Shown here piece by piece: positions 50,864-58,514 of a DNA stretch of 58,514 nt. The stretch is from Bradyrhizobium sp. ARR65 (GTDB lineage Bacteria > Pseudomonadota > Alphaproteobacteria > Rhizobiales > Xanthobacteraceae). The number at the start of each line of letters is the position of its first letter. Position 1 is the stretch's first letter. The notes under the pieces were generated by a model that was not told the origin of the DNA, did no database searches, and saw nothing but the letters and a program-made list of their open reading frames with translations. Both the position numbers and the translations under genes were made by a program. Location: positions 238 to 58,751 of the forward strand of contig NZ_AWZU01000053.1 of NCBI RefSeq assembly GCF_000472385.1. Reading direction: 5' to 3'.

Positions 50864-52450
50864 ATGAAGTTGGTTAAGAGCCTTATGCTCGGCTCAGCGG
50901 CGGGTCTCATCGCCATGAGCGGGGCACAGGCTGCTGATCTTCCCGTCAAGGCCAAAGCGGTCGAGTACGTGAGGATCTGCTCCCTGTATGGTGCCGGATT
51001 CTGGTACATCCCTGGCACCGACACCTGCATGAAGATCGGCGGCTATCTGCGCGTCGACACTACGTTCAACGGCGGCATTTACAATCAGCCGGCATGGTCG
51101 GGCGACCTTGGTCAGGGTAACCGGTTCGTCGACATGATCCAGAGCCGCTCCCGTATGGCTCTGACTGTCGATACCCGTACGGCCACCGAATACGGCGTCG
51201 TCCGCACCTTCATGCAGGGCGACTTCCAGTTCAACAACTTCGGCACCACCAACCCGACGTCGCTTGCGACGTCAGGCACGCCGACGGCACTTGGCGGCAT
51301 CAGCGGCACCTTGCTGAACAATGACGGCGGCGGTTACGTCGCGGTTGAGTATGTCTTCATCCAGTTCGCCGGCTTCACCTTCGGTAAGTCGTCCTCGGCC
51401 TATGCGACGCCCTGGAATGGCTATCCCGGCAACAACAGCTCGTTCTTGCTCGGCGGCCACGATACAGTCACGGGCGTGAACAACATCCAGTACCAGGCGC
51501 AGTTCGGCAACGGCGTGTCGGCCACCATCGGCCTCGATGATCCGACGATCTTCAACCGCACCGCCTTGTACAACCTGTCGACGCCGGTCAGTGCGACCGT
51601 TCCGACGCCCGTCGGCCCGAATGGTCTCGGCGTCAACGCCTACGGCGGCTTCGTCGTGCCGGATCTGGTCGGCAACGTCCGCATCGATCAGGCCTGGGGT
51701 CTGTTCCAGGTGTCGGGTGCCTTGCATGACGTGAGCGCGAGCTACAACACGCTCACCTTTGGCGGCGCGCCGACGACCGCCTCGATCCTGTCGGGTCACC
51801 CTGACTCGAAGGTGGGTGGTTCGGTGATGGCTGCGTTGCAGATCAAGAACATCCCGACCGGACCTGGCGACGACATCAAGTTCGATGCGAGCTGGGCGAA
51901 GGGTGACACGAAGAATGTCATCGAGACGAGCTCGACTTCGCCGAACTTCCTGATGATCGGCGGCGTTCCGGGTCAGTTCGGATCCAGTGGCACCATCGCC
52001 TGGGGCCCGACCACCGATGGTGTCTTCCTGCCGGTCGCTGCCGGTGGCGATGGCCGCATCCACCTGACGGAATCCTTCGGCTTCCGTGGCGCGTTCAACC
52101 ACAACTGGGATCCTTACTGGTCGACCAGCTTGTTCGGTGCAATGGCGTGGGTACGGTACGACGACACTGCGCGGGCCGAATACTGCGCCGCGATTGCGGG
52201 GGCGGTGCCCGGTCAGGGCGTGTCGTATAGCTGCAACCCGAACTACAACGTGTCGCAGCTCGGCGTGGTCACCCGTTGGACCCCCGTCAAGAACCTGACG
52301 TTCTCGGCTGAAGCGATGTGGTTCCACCTGCACACCGGCTTCTCAGGGTTCTCGACCTTCTCGCCGGGCGCCCCGCAGCCAGTCCAGGCCTGGACCTTCA
52401 AGAACCAGGACACGCTGTCGCTCAACGTTCGCGTTCAGCGCAACTTCTGA
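50864..52450 (+). CDS. Alphaproteobacterial porin (Porin_2 family)
   Basis: 528 residues from ATG 50864, GGAGG at 50853-50857. The signal peptide (MKLVKSLMLGSAAGLIAMSGAQA, residues 1-23) is followed by ADLPVKAKAVEYVRICSLYGAGFWYIPGTDTCMKIGGYLRVD, the standard mature start with its paired cysteines. Regular amphipathic beta strands follow to the terminal LSLNVRVQRNF, whose final Phe is the BAM recognition residue. It forms a 16-stranded outer-membrane channel. Codon choice is biased (GGC, AAC, ATC), which fits high expression. A strong terminator follows. Confidence 0.95.
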   Translation: MKLVKSLMLGSAAGLIAMSGAQAADLPVKAKAVEYVRICSLYGAGFWYIPGTDTCMKIGGYLRVDTTFNGGIYNQPAWSGDLGQGNRFVDMIQSRSRMALTVDTRTATEYGVVRTFMQGDFQFNNFGTTNPTSLATSGTPTALGGISGTLLNNDGGGYVAVEYVFIQFAGFTFGKSSSAYATPWNGYPGNNSSFLLGGHDTVTGVNNIQYQAQFGNGVSATIGLDDPTIFNRTALYNLSTPVSATVPTPVGPNGLGVNAYGGFVVPDLVGNVRIDQAWGLFQVSGALHDVSASYNTLTFGGAPTTASILSGHPDSKVGGSVMAALQIKNIPTGPGDDIKFDASWAKGDTKNVIETSSTSPNFLMIGGVPGQFGSSGTIAWGPTTDGVFLPVAAGGDGRIHLTESFGFRGAFNHNWDPYWSTSLFGAMAWVRYDDTARAEYCAAIAGAVPGQGVSYSCNPNYNVSQLGVVTRWTPVKNLTFSAEAMWFHLHTGFSGFSTFSPGAPQPVQAWTFKNQDTLSLNVRVQRNF

Positions 52451-52481
52451 TCTCATCGTCCTCACGGACGACCTTCAAGGA

Positions 52482-52508
52482 CCCCGGCAGGAAACTGCCG
52501 GGGTTTTT
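52482..52508 (+). terminator. Rho-independent terminator of the porin gene
   Basis: CCCCGGCAG-GAAA-CTGCCGGGG with a stable GAAA tetraloop followed by TTTTT, 31 bases after the porin stop. Confidence 0.93.
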
Positions 52509-52612
52509 GCTTGGGATGACGTCGATCAATGCGAAATGTGAGCATCCATGCTCTCGAAAAGAGCACACGCTCCTGCGGAGTTCTTGTGGAGGATGAGCGC
52601 CTTCAACCAAGC

Positions 52613-52736
52613 CGTCGTTGCGAGGAGCCAACAGGTCCGCGCAAAGCGCGGCCCAATGACAGGCTCCAGCGACGAGGCAATCCAGACTTTCTCCGCGGAT
52701 GCAGACTGGATTGCTTCGCTCGCGCTCGCAATGACG
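52613..52736. repeat. Dispersed repeat family B, copy 2
   Basis: From CGTCGTTGCGAGGAGC to GCTCGCAATGACG, with CAATCCAGAC and TCCGCGGATGCAGACTGGATTG inside, matching the copy at 13519-13670. Ends are inverted, size about 124 bases, MITE-like. Confidence 0.7.
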
Positions 52737-52743
52737 TTGCTCT

Positions 52744-53136
52744 CTAGATTTGTCGCGAAGTCAGCTCAGCCAAATGCTTGCGGGCCTTGTCCGTGAGTGA
52801 GAGGAAGACAATTTCGTCATCTTCGATTTGCCGAACAAAGCCTCTCCTGCAGAGGAGTCTCGATTGCGTCGTCACGAACGCAGCATCGACGTGAAGCATT
52901 TCGGCGACCGCCGCGACCGGAACGGCCTTGCCCCGCTCGAGCTCGTGCAAGGCCATGATGATCATCCATTGCGGCCCTCGCACGCCGAGAGCTCTCGCCC
53001 AGAAGTTCTGAACGTCCTCTAACTCCACCCGATCCTCCTCAGACAGCCAGAGTGGTCCCTGGTCTTTTTCTAGGTTATTGGCTTCATGCAAAAGCTGCGC
53101 CGATCCAATCCTCCACGCGCAAGTTGACGGTTCCAT
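52744..53136 (-). CDS. MarR-like winged-helix regulator
   Basis: 130 residues from ATG 53136. ARALGVRGPQWMIIMALHELERGKAVPVAAVAEMLHVDAAFVTTQSRLLCRRGFVRQ is a MarR-type HTH with recognition helix, and DDEIVFLSLTDKARKHLAEL the wing and following helix. MarR dimers usually control nearby genes or respond to phenolic ligands. The target is not evident; neighbours are the porin and the lytic transglycosylase. Confidence 0.8.
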   Translation of the reverse strand: MEPSTCAWRIGSAQLLHEANNLEKDQGPLWLSEEDRVELEDVQNFWARALGVRGPQWMIIMALHELERGKAVPVAAVAEMLHVDAAFVTTQSRLLCRRGFVRQIEDDEIVFLSLTDKARKHLAELTSRQI

Positions 53137-53246
53137 ACTAGGCTAATTTGCTTCGCGTGTCGCGCTGACATTCGTCTAAAGCAATTGGGCAGTTCTGTGA
53201 GTGGCCGCTGTGACACGCGCACGCGCCGGTTATCCAGCCGGCCGCG

Positions 53247-55517
53247 CTATTCGATCGCACCGCGATGCAGGTCGGCCTCGATCTGCAGGTGCGTGCCGCC
53301 GCCGAAGCGGGCGCGGTAGACCTGCAGGTTCTCCATCACGCGCTGCACATAATTGCGAGTCTCGGAGAAGGGAATTAGCTCGACCCAGTCGACCGCGTCC
53401 ACCTTGGGATCGCGCGGATCGCCGTAGCGCTCGATCCATTTCTTCAGGCTGCCGCGGCCGGCGTTGTACGCCGCGAAGGTCATGATGTAGGAGCCGCGAT
53501 AATCTTCCAGCAGGCCGCCGAGCTCGGCGGCGCCGAGCGCCGTGTTGTAGACCGGATCGCTCTTCATCCGCCTGAGGTCGAAGGCGACGCCGGCGCGCTT
53601 GCAGACGTATTGGCCGGCATCTGGCGTCACCTGCATCAGGCCATAGGCCTGCGCCGGCGACACCACGGCCTGATTGAAAGCGCTTTCCTGCCGCGCGATC
53701 GCGAAGACGACGCTCTGCTCGACCTCCGGACCGATCGCCCGGTACTGCGGAATGCCGTTGAGGGGATAGGCATAGAAGTCGAACGGCAGCCCGCGATTGA
53801 GCGCGGCCTTGCCGACCAGGAGCATGCCGCGCGCATCGCCGTAGCGATGCGCGAGCTCGCCGAGTCCGACCAGTGCTTCGGGATCGCCGTTCTCGCCCGT
53901 ATCCGCGAAGATCGGCACCGCGATTTCGCGCTCGTCCATCTCGTAGAGCAACTGCACGGCGCGGACGATCTCGAGCCGTTCGGCGCTGCGGCTGCGTGGC
54001 GCCGACCGCAAGCCGAGCTGCGGCAGGCCGAGCTTGGCGCGGGCCAATTGCCCATAATAGCTCGTCGATTGCTCGGCGGCGGAGGCGTAGGCTGCGCGCG
54101 CCTCCTGCATCCGGCCGGCCGCTTCCGCCGCGCGGCCCTGCCAATATCCGGCGCGGGCGAGCGTGGTCGGGTTGACGCTGCCGACGCCGATTCGTGCGAA
54201 ATGCTGGGCGGCGGTCGTGGGATCGTTGAGGAAGCGCAGCGCGATCCAGCCCGCGGTGAATTCCTGCTCGGTCTTGTAGATATCGCGGGTCGGCAGCGCA
54301 GCATCGCGCGCGATCACATAGGCGGTGCGATATTCGCCGGCGTCGATCATCTTGCGCGCCAGCAGGCGCCGTTCGACCCACCATTCGTCGAGATTATTAA
54401 GCCGGGCCGGATCGCGCGGCGCGTTCAGCATGAGCTGCGCGGCTTCCGCGAATTTTTCCTCACGCCGCAGCAATTGGATCTTGGCGAAGAGATAGCCGGT
54501 GTCGCTGTGCAGTTCATACGGAACGGCTTCCAGCAGGGCGCGGAGGTTGGGCGCCTTGCGGTAGGCGGCGATCCGCGCTCTGGCCAATGCGACATAGCCG
54601 GAGCCGAGACGCTTGGCTGCGCGCATCGCGGCCTCATGCTCGCTGCCATAGAGCAGCGTGTCCATGCGCGCCTTGTGGTCGGATGGCGTGAGCAGCGCGC
54701 CGAACAGGTCGAGCGCGGTGCTCTCGGTTTCATCACCCATCGAGTCGTTGCGCCATGCCTCGCGCACCAGCCGCTCGGCATTGGCGCGGTCGCCGCGCGC
54801 CAGCAGCACCTTGGCGAGCGCAAAGCGGCCTTTGGCCGACAGTGGTGATTCGTTCTCGAACCACGACCACACTGCGGAGTCTTCGCGCTTGTCGTCCCAC
54901 AGCGTGGCCTCCAGCCGCCGGCGCAGGAATGTTTGCGATGGCCAGCTCGGATTGGCCTCGATGAAGGCGCGATAGCGTTCGGCGCTCGCGCCATTGTCGT
55001 CGCTGCGCAGGATGATCCATTCGGCGAGCTTTTTGGCTACGGGATCGGAGATCGATGCCTCGACCTGGGTCGCCTCGGTCGGGTTGTGCTTGCGGATGAG
55101 TTCGATGACGTTTTCCAGCGCGTCGCGATCGCCTTGCGAGGTCGAGGCGGTCGCCGCGACCGCGGCGGGGATGATCGGCTTGCGCGGCAGCGCAGGCATT
55201 GCGGCACGCTGTCGCGTCGGCGGTGCGGCGAGCGGTGCCTGGCTGGAAATGCTTGCGGTCACCTTCGGCGCGGTCGCGGGAACGGATACGGAGGCGTGCG
55301 CCGAGACCGGGATGGCCTTGGGCACGGCGTTGCGTGCCGTGGGTACCGCATTGCGTGCGATCGGGCGAGGCTTCGGCAGAGGAACCTTGGGACCGATCAG
55401 CTCGTTTGCCGCATAGGCGGTCAGCCCGACCGACATGGTCAGGCTGATCGCCAGCACCGAGGATAAGGCAAGCAGGCCCGTCGATCGCAAAACGGCGGCG
55501 AGAGGAGAGGGGATCAC
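53247..55517 (-). CDS. slt: Soluble lytic murein transglycosylase
   Basis: 756 residues from GTG 55517, AAGGAA upstream. N-terminal signal/anchor (LLALSSVLAISLTMSVGLTAYA), then a Pro/Ala linker. A long helical superhelix follows with TPR-like repeats (FALAKVLLARGDRANAERLVREAW, AGYWQGRAAEAAGRMQEARAAYASAA). The C-terminal SLT domain has the catalytic Glu in ARQESAFNQAVVSPAQAYGLMQVTPDAG, plus GAAELGGLLEDYRGSYIMTFAAYNAG. It cleaves peptidoglycan to 1,6-anhydro products in the periplasm. Divergent from dapA. Confidence 0.94.
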   Translation of the reverse strand: MIPSPLAAVLRSTGLLALSSVLAISLTMSVGLTAYAANELIGPKVPLPKPRPIARNAVPTARNAVPKAIPVSAHASVSVPATAPKVTASISSQAPLAAPPTRQRAAMPALPRKPIIPAAVAATASTSQGDRDALENVIELIRKHNPTEATQVEASISDPVAKKLAEWIILRSDDNGASAERYRAFIEANPSWPSQTFLRRRLEATLWDDKREDSAVWSWFENESPLSAKGRFALAKVLLARGDRANAERLVREAWRNDSMGDETESTALDLFGALLTPSDHKARMDTLLYGSEHEAAMRAAKRLGSGYVALARARIAAYRKAPNLRALLEAVPYELHSDTGYLFAKIQLLRREEKFAEAAQLMLNAPRDPARLNNLDEWWVERRLLARKMIDAGEYRTAYVIARDAALPTRDIYKTEQEFTAGWIALRFLNDPTTAAQHFARIGVGSVNPTTLARAGYWQGRAAEAAGRMQEARAAYASAAEQSTSYYGQLARAKLGLPQLGLRSAPRSRSAERLEIVRAVQLLYEMDEREIAVPIFADTGENGDPEALVGLGELAHRYGDARGMLLVGKAALNRGLPFDFYAYPLNGIPQYRAIGPEVEQSVVFAIARQESAFNQAVVSPAQAYGLMQVTPDAGQYVCKRAGVAFDLRRMKSDPVYNTALGAAELGGLLEDYRGSYIMTFAAYNAGRGSLKKWIERYGDPRDPKVDAVDWVELIPFSETRNYVQRVMENLQVYRARFGGGTHLQIEADLHRGAIE

Positions 55518-55777
55518 GGCATTCCTTCGCGGCGAATCATTTGGTCGCCCAAGGGTTAGCGGTATTTGTCTGAATATTTCGAAAAAAACTGGAAAAACGC
55601 GCCCCGAAGGCCCGGTTTGTGCGCCTGCACCGCGGCAAAATCGCGGCCAAAGGCCCCCGCGAGGTTACGGTGGACCTCAGAGAGGCAAGCAGCCCTTTCG
55701 CCCAGTCGCCGGACCCGATAAGAAGGAGTGTTCAGCCAGATGCTAGCGGCCGCAGCCCGCGTTTTGGGAGAAGTTCC

Positions 55778-56668
55778 ATGGCAGCCAAGACAAAATTCCG
55801 GGGTTCCTTCACCGCGCTCCTGACCCCGTTCAAAAATGGCTCAGTGGACGAGGCGGCGTTCCGCTCGCTGGTGAATTGGCAGATCTCCGAGGGCACTCAC
55901 GGGCTGGTGCCGGTCGGCACAACCGGCGAGAGCCCGACGCTGAGCCATGACGAGCACAAGCGCGTTGTGGAGTGGTGCATCGCGGAAGCGAAGGGCCGCG
56001 TGCCGGTCATCGCCGGCGCCGGTTCCAATTCGACCAGGGAAGCCATCGAACTCTGCGAACACGCCGAACAAGCGGGCGCGGACGCCGTGCTTGTGGTGAC
56101 ACCTTATTATAACAAGCCGACGCAGGAGGGCCTTTACCAGCACTTCAAGGCCATCAACGACGCGATCGGGATTCCGATCATCATCTACAACATTCCGCCG
56201 CGCTCGGTGATCGACATGTCGGTCGATACCATGAAGAGGCTGTTCGAGCTCAGGAACATCGCGGGCGTCAAGGATGCGACCGCGAGCATGGTGCGGGTGT
56301 CGCAGCAGCGTGCAGCCATGGGCGAGGATTTCAACCAGCTCTCGGGCGAAGACGCGACCGTGCTCGGCTATATGGCGCATGGCGGTCACGGCTGCATCTC
56401 CGTGACGTCGAATGTGGCGCCAAGGCTCTGCTCGGAGTTTCACGTCGCCTGGCAGCGCGGCGATCACGCCACCGCGCTCAAGCTCCACGACAAGTTGATG
56501 CCGCTACACATGAACTTGTTCATCGAAAGCAATCCGGCGCCCGTGAAATATGCGCTCTCGCTGCTCGGCAAGATCGAGGAGAAGCTGCGCCTGCCGATGG
56601 TGCCGGTGTCCGAACCCACCCGGATCGCCGTGCGCAACGCCATGGTGCATGCCGGCCTGATCAACTGA
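55778..56668 (+). CDS. dapA: 4-Hydroxy-tetrahydrodipicolinate synthase
   Basis: 296 residues from ATG 55778 with GGGAG upstream. TIM-barrel aldolase: Schiff-base Lys165 (AGVKDATAS), Tyr137 (IIIYNIPPRS), Thr48-Thr49 (VGTTGES), Tyr111 in TPYYNKPTQEGLY and Arg142. It condenses pyruvate with aspartate semialdehyde in lysine and meso-diaminopimelate synthesis, so it feeds the wall polymer that the neighbouring transglycosylase cuts. A longer frame from 55619 adds unrelated residues. Confidence 0.97.
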   Translation: MAAKTKFRGSFTALLTPFKNGSVDEAAFRSLVNWQISEGTHGLVPVGTTGESPTLSHDEHKRVVEWCIAEAKGRVPVIAGAGSNSTREAIELCEHAEQAGADAVLVVTPYYNKPTQEGLYQHFKAINDAIGIPIIIYNIPPRSVIDMSVDTMKRLFELRNIAGVKDATASMVRVSQQRAAMGEDFNQLSGEDATVLGYMAHGGHGCISVTSNVAPRLCSEFHVAWQRGDHATALKLHDKLMPLHMNLFIESNPAPVKYALSLLGKIEEKLRLPMVPVSEPTRIAVRNAMVHAGLIN

Positions 56669-56708
56669 GTGGGCCTGCGCTCTTCATGCGTGAAGCGAGG
56701 GGACCGAT

Positions 56709-57125
56709 ATGCTGAAAGAGTTCCGCGAGTTCGCGATGAAGGGCAACGTCGTCGACCTCGCGGTCGGGATCATCATCGGCGCTGCTTTCGGAGCGATCGT
56801 GAACTCGCTGGTTGCCGACGTCATCATGCCGATTGTCGGCGCGGTCACCGGCGGGCTCGACTTCTCGAATTATTTCCTCGCGCTGTCGAAGTCGGTCACT
56901 GCAGGCGACCTCGCGGAGGCGAAAAAGCAAGGCGCGGTGCTGGCTTGGGGACACTTCCTGACGCTCACGATCAACTTCTTCATCATCGCCTTTGCAATGT
57001 TCCTCGTCGTCCGCGCCATGAACAAGTTGAGGCGCCGTGAAGAGGCCGCACCCGCGGCGCCGGCAAAGCCGACGCCGGAGGTAGAGCTCCTGACCGAAAT
57101 CCGGGATCTGTTGAAGAAGACTTGA
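56709..57125 (+). CDS. mscL: Large-conductance mechanosensitive channel
   Basis: 138 residues from ATG 56709 with AGGGGACC upstream. MLKEFREFAMKGNVVDLAVGIIIGAAFGAIVNSLVADVIMPIVG is the N-terminal helix and gate (TM1), WGHFLTLTINFFIIAFAMFLVVRAMN is TM2 and the end (TPEVELLTEIRDLLKKT) is the cytoplasmic helix bundle. A homopentamer that opens under hypo-osmotic shock. Gap to smpB one base, so the two are co-transcribed. Confidence 0.97.
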   Translation: MLKEFREFAMKGNVVDLAVGIIIGAAFGAIVNSLVADVIMPIVGAVTGGLDFSNYFLALSKSVTAGDLAEAKKQGAVLAWGHFLTLTINFFIIAFAMFLVVRAMNKLRRREEAAPAAPAKPTPEVELLTEIRDLLKKT

Positions 57126-57126
57126 A

Positions 57127-57600
57127 GTGGCCGAGAAAAACGAACGTGCGATCAAGGTGGTCGCGGAAAACCGGAAAGCGCGGTTCAACTACGCGATCGA
57201 GGATACGGTGGAAGCCGGGATTGCGCTGAGCGGTACCGAGGTGAAGTCGATGCGCGGCGGCAAGAGCACGATCGCGGAATCATATGCCGACGCAAGGGGC
57301 GGCGAGATCTGGCTGATCAACGCCAACATTCCCGAATATCTGCAGGCCAACCGCTTCAACCATGAGCCGAAACGGCCGCGCAAGCTGTTGTTGCACCGCA
57401 AGCAGATCAACAAATTGATCGGCGCGGTCGACCGCGAAGGCATGACGCTGATCCCGCTCAAGCTTTACTTTAACGAGCGCGGCCGGGCCAAGCTGCAGCT
57501 CGCCGTCGCCAAGGGCAAGAAGCTGCACGACAAGCGCGAGACCCTGAAGAAACGCGACTGGGGCCGGGAGAAAGGCCGCCTGTTGCGGGCAAGGGGGTAA
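57127..57600 (+). CDS. smpB: SsrA (tmRNA)-binding protein SmpB
   Basis: 157 residues from GTG 57127. NRKARFNYAIEDTVEAGIALSGTEVKSMRGGKSTIAESYAD is the OB-fold start, HEPKRPRKLLLHRKQINKL the tmRNA contact region and LHDKRETLKKRDWGREKGRLLRARG the C-terminal tail that folds in the decoding centre. It delivers tmRNA to stalled ribosomes. No ssrA gene is in this window. Confidence 0.97.
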   Translation: MAEKNERAIKVVAENRKARFNYAIEDTVEAGIALSGTEVKSMRGGKSTIAESYADARGGEIWLINANIPEYLQANRFNHEPKRPRKLLLHRKQINKLIGAVDREGMTLIPLKLYFNERGRAKLQLAVAKGKKLHDKRETLKKRDWGREKGRLLRARG

Positions 57601-57707
57601 AGCATACAGGTCGCAGGATGGGTTGAACGCAGTGAAACCCATCGCGGTGGTCGTTGGCCGACCGGTATCGCTTCGCTCGACCCGTGCTACGAGGAAACGA
57701 GGACGCA

Positions 57708-58286
57708 ATGAACAACCAGCGAAATCTTCTCGAAGTCGATTGGAGCAAGATCCCCGCGCCGAGCGACGATGGAGGCGCAGCGCATCTGCCCGGCACGGCG
57801 ATTCCGTCCGTCAGCCTGCGCGCGACGGACGACACCATGGTGACGCTGTCGGCGCTTTCCGGACGCAGCGTTGTATTCGCTTATCCCCGCACTGGCGAGC
57901 CGGGCAAGATCGCGCTGGTCGATGACTGGGATATGATCCCGGGGGCGCGCGGCTGTACGCCGCAGACCTGCGCGTTTCGCGATCTGTTCGCCGAGCTGAA
58001 GGCTGCAGGCGCCGCCCAAGTATTCGGCCTGTCCGCGCAGGACAACGCCTATCAGACCGAGATGGCCTCGCGGCTGCACCTGCCGTTTCCGGTGCTGTCC
58101 GACGAGAAGCTCGAACTAACCAAGGCGCTGCGCCTGCCCACGATGGAGGTGGCGGGATTGACGCTGATCAAACGGCTGACGCTCATCATCGATGACGCCC
58201 GCATCACGCATGTGTTCTATCCGGTGTTTCCACCGGACCAGAATGCCGCGGAAGTGCTGGCGTGGTTGAAGGAGAATCCGCGCTAA
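57708..58286 (+). CDS. Peroxiredoxin (AhpC/TSA family)
   Basis: 192 residues from ATG 57708 with ACGAGGA upstream. Thioredoxin fold: SGRSVVFAYPRTGEPG, then PGARGCTPQTCAFRD with Cys83 as the likely peroxidatic residue and Cys88 five residues on. PFPVLSDEKLELTKALRLPTMEV follows. The Cx4C arrangement is that of the atypical PrxQ-like group, in which both cysteines form the disulphide. It would reduce peroxides with thioredoxin. Single gene, followed by a perfect palindrome. Confidence 0.9.
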   Translation: MNNQRNLLEVDWSKIPAPSDDGGAAHLPGTAIPSVSLRATDDTMVTLSALSGRSVVFAYPRTGEPGKIALVDDWDMIPGARGCTPQTCAFRDLFAELKAAGAAQVFGLSAQDNAYQTEMASRLHLPFPVLSDEKLELTKALRLPTMEVAGLTLIKRLTLIIDDARITHVFYPVFPPDQNAAEVLAWLKENPR

Positions 58287-58303
58287 GGCCCGAGCGCTCC
58301 TCT

Positions 58304-58331
58304 CAACCCGTCATCCTAGGATGACGGGTTG
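58304..58331. terminator. Perfect 28-bp palindrome after the peroxiredoxin gene
   Basis: Two 14-base arms, CAACCCGTCATCCT and its exact complement, meet at CCTAGG with no loop. It is 18 bases after the stop. No T-run follows. It may be a bidirectional terminator, a REP-like element, or the edge of the insertion element to the right. Confidence 0.5.
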
Positions 58332-58389
58332 ACGTTAGTGTTCAGAATTACCTAAGAAGCTAATCCGTCGTCCGTGAAGAACCTGGATT

Positions 58390-58514
58390 TCAGCTCGGGA
58401 CGAACTGAGGTCGAAGGATGAGCTGGGCGAGCCGCAACAAGAGCTCCAGCCAGCGGATGAGACGCCGGAAGTTGTAGCCGGCGGCGGCGAGGACGGCATT
58501 GGTGGCATCGCCCT
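58390..58514 (-). mobile_element. C-terminal end of an IS5-like transposase, cut by the window edge
   Basis: The minus strand encodes DATNAVLAAAGYNFRRLIRW followed by LELLLRLAQLILRPQFVPS and the TGA at 58390. The AVLAAAGYNFR(R/L)L pattern is the conserved end of IS5-group transposases. The start and left half lie beyond the window. The element's end should fall between 58332 and 58389, where I cannot define the terminal repeat from one side. Confidence 0.8.

Noticed and set aside
1..58514. CRISPR arrays, prophage modules, toxin-antitoxin or restriction systems
   Set aside because: No regularly spaced direct repeats and no diagnostic proteins of these systems were found.

Overview
The window comes from a high-GC alphaproteobacterial chromosome, most likely Bradyrhizobium or a close relative in the Nitrobacteraceae. 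This rests on protein-level recognition and on gene order: pyrB-pyrC-plsY, dprA, topA-rnr-DUF983-Nudix-rpmG, ruvX/gatC-gatA-gatB, slt/dapA-mscL-smpB. An alphaproteobacterial porin, a Lys-rich mini-histone and several families of dispersed GC-rich intergenic repeats fit the same group. No database search was possible.

Layout. 0-11 kb: accessory metabolism and transport. It holds a truncated secreted protein, an aldo/keto reductase, an EamA exporter, a VOC-ArsR-SRPBCC operon whose last gene is frameshifted, a divergent TetR/MFS pair with two operator palindromes, the ammonium transporter AmtB with a long structured leader, and a two-gene DUF6745-type module. 11-33 kb: mainly housekeeping on the minus strand (rpmG, Nudix, DUF983, rnr, topA, dprA, plsY, pyrC, pyrB). 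It is interrupted by accessory insertions: an LLM monooxygenase, HxlR/SDR and HxlR/azoreductase pairs, and an amidase with a patatin. 30-35 kb: aidB-like acyl-CoA dehydrogenase, CPBP protease, ruvX, nitronate monooxygenase and a decayed EAL protein. 35-39 kb: the gatC-x-gatA-y-gatB operon with two small conserved genes embedded by overlapping start/stop codons.

39-50 kb is a gene-poor, decaying accessory region. It contains a 30-aa Lys-rich protein, a small Sel1-like protein, a GIY-YIG remnant, and a cell-surface signalling/adhesin locus that is broken in at least two places. There the STN-domain gene carries a 7-bp tandem duplication that shifts its frame, and a FecI-type ECF sigma gene is cut after region 2 and joined to the interior of a large filamentous-haemagglutinin (DUF3739) gene lacking its secretion domain. 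Degenerate ORFs and an IS5-family remnant lead up to tRNA-Ser(GCU). 50-58 kb: porin, MarR-like regulator, lytic transglycosylase, dapA, mscL, smpB and a peroxiredoxin. The right edge cuts into a transposase gene.

No complete new defence or mobile system is evident. The most unusual items are the rearranged sigma/adhesin locus, the 7-bp duplication in the STN gene, a dihydroorotase homologue lacking the usual HxH metal ligands, the DUF6745 pair, and several clean operator palindromes in divergent or autoregulated promoters.
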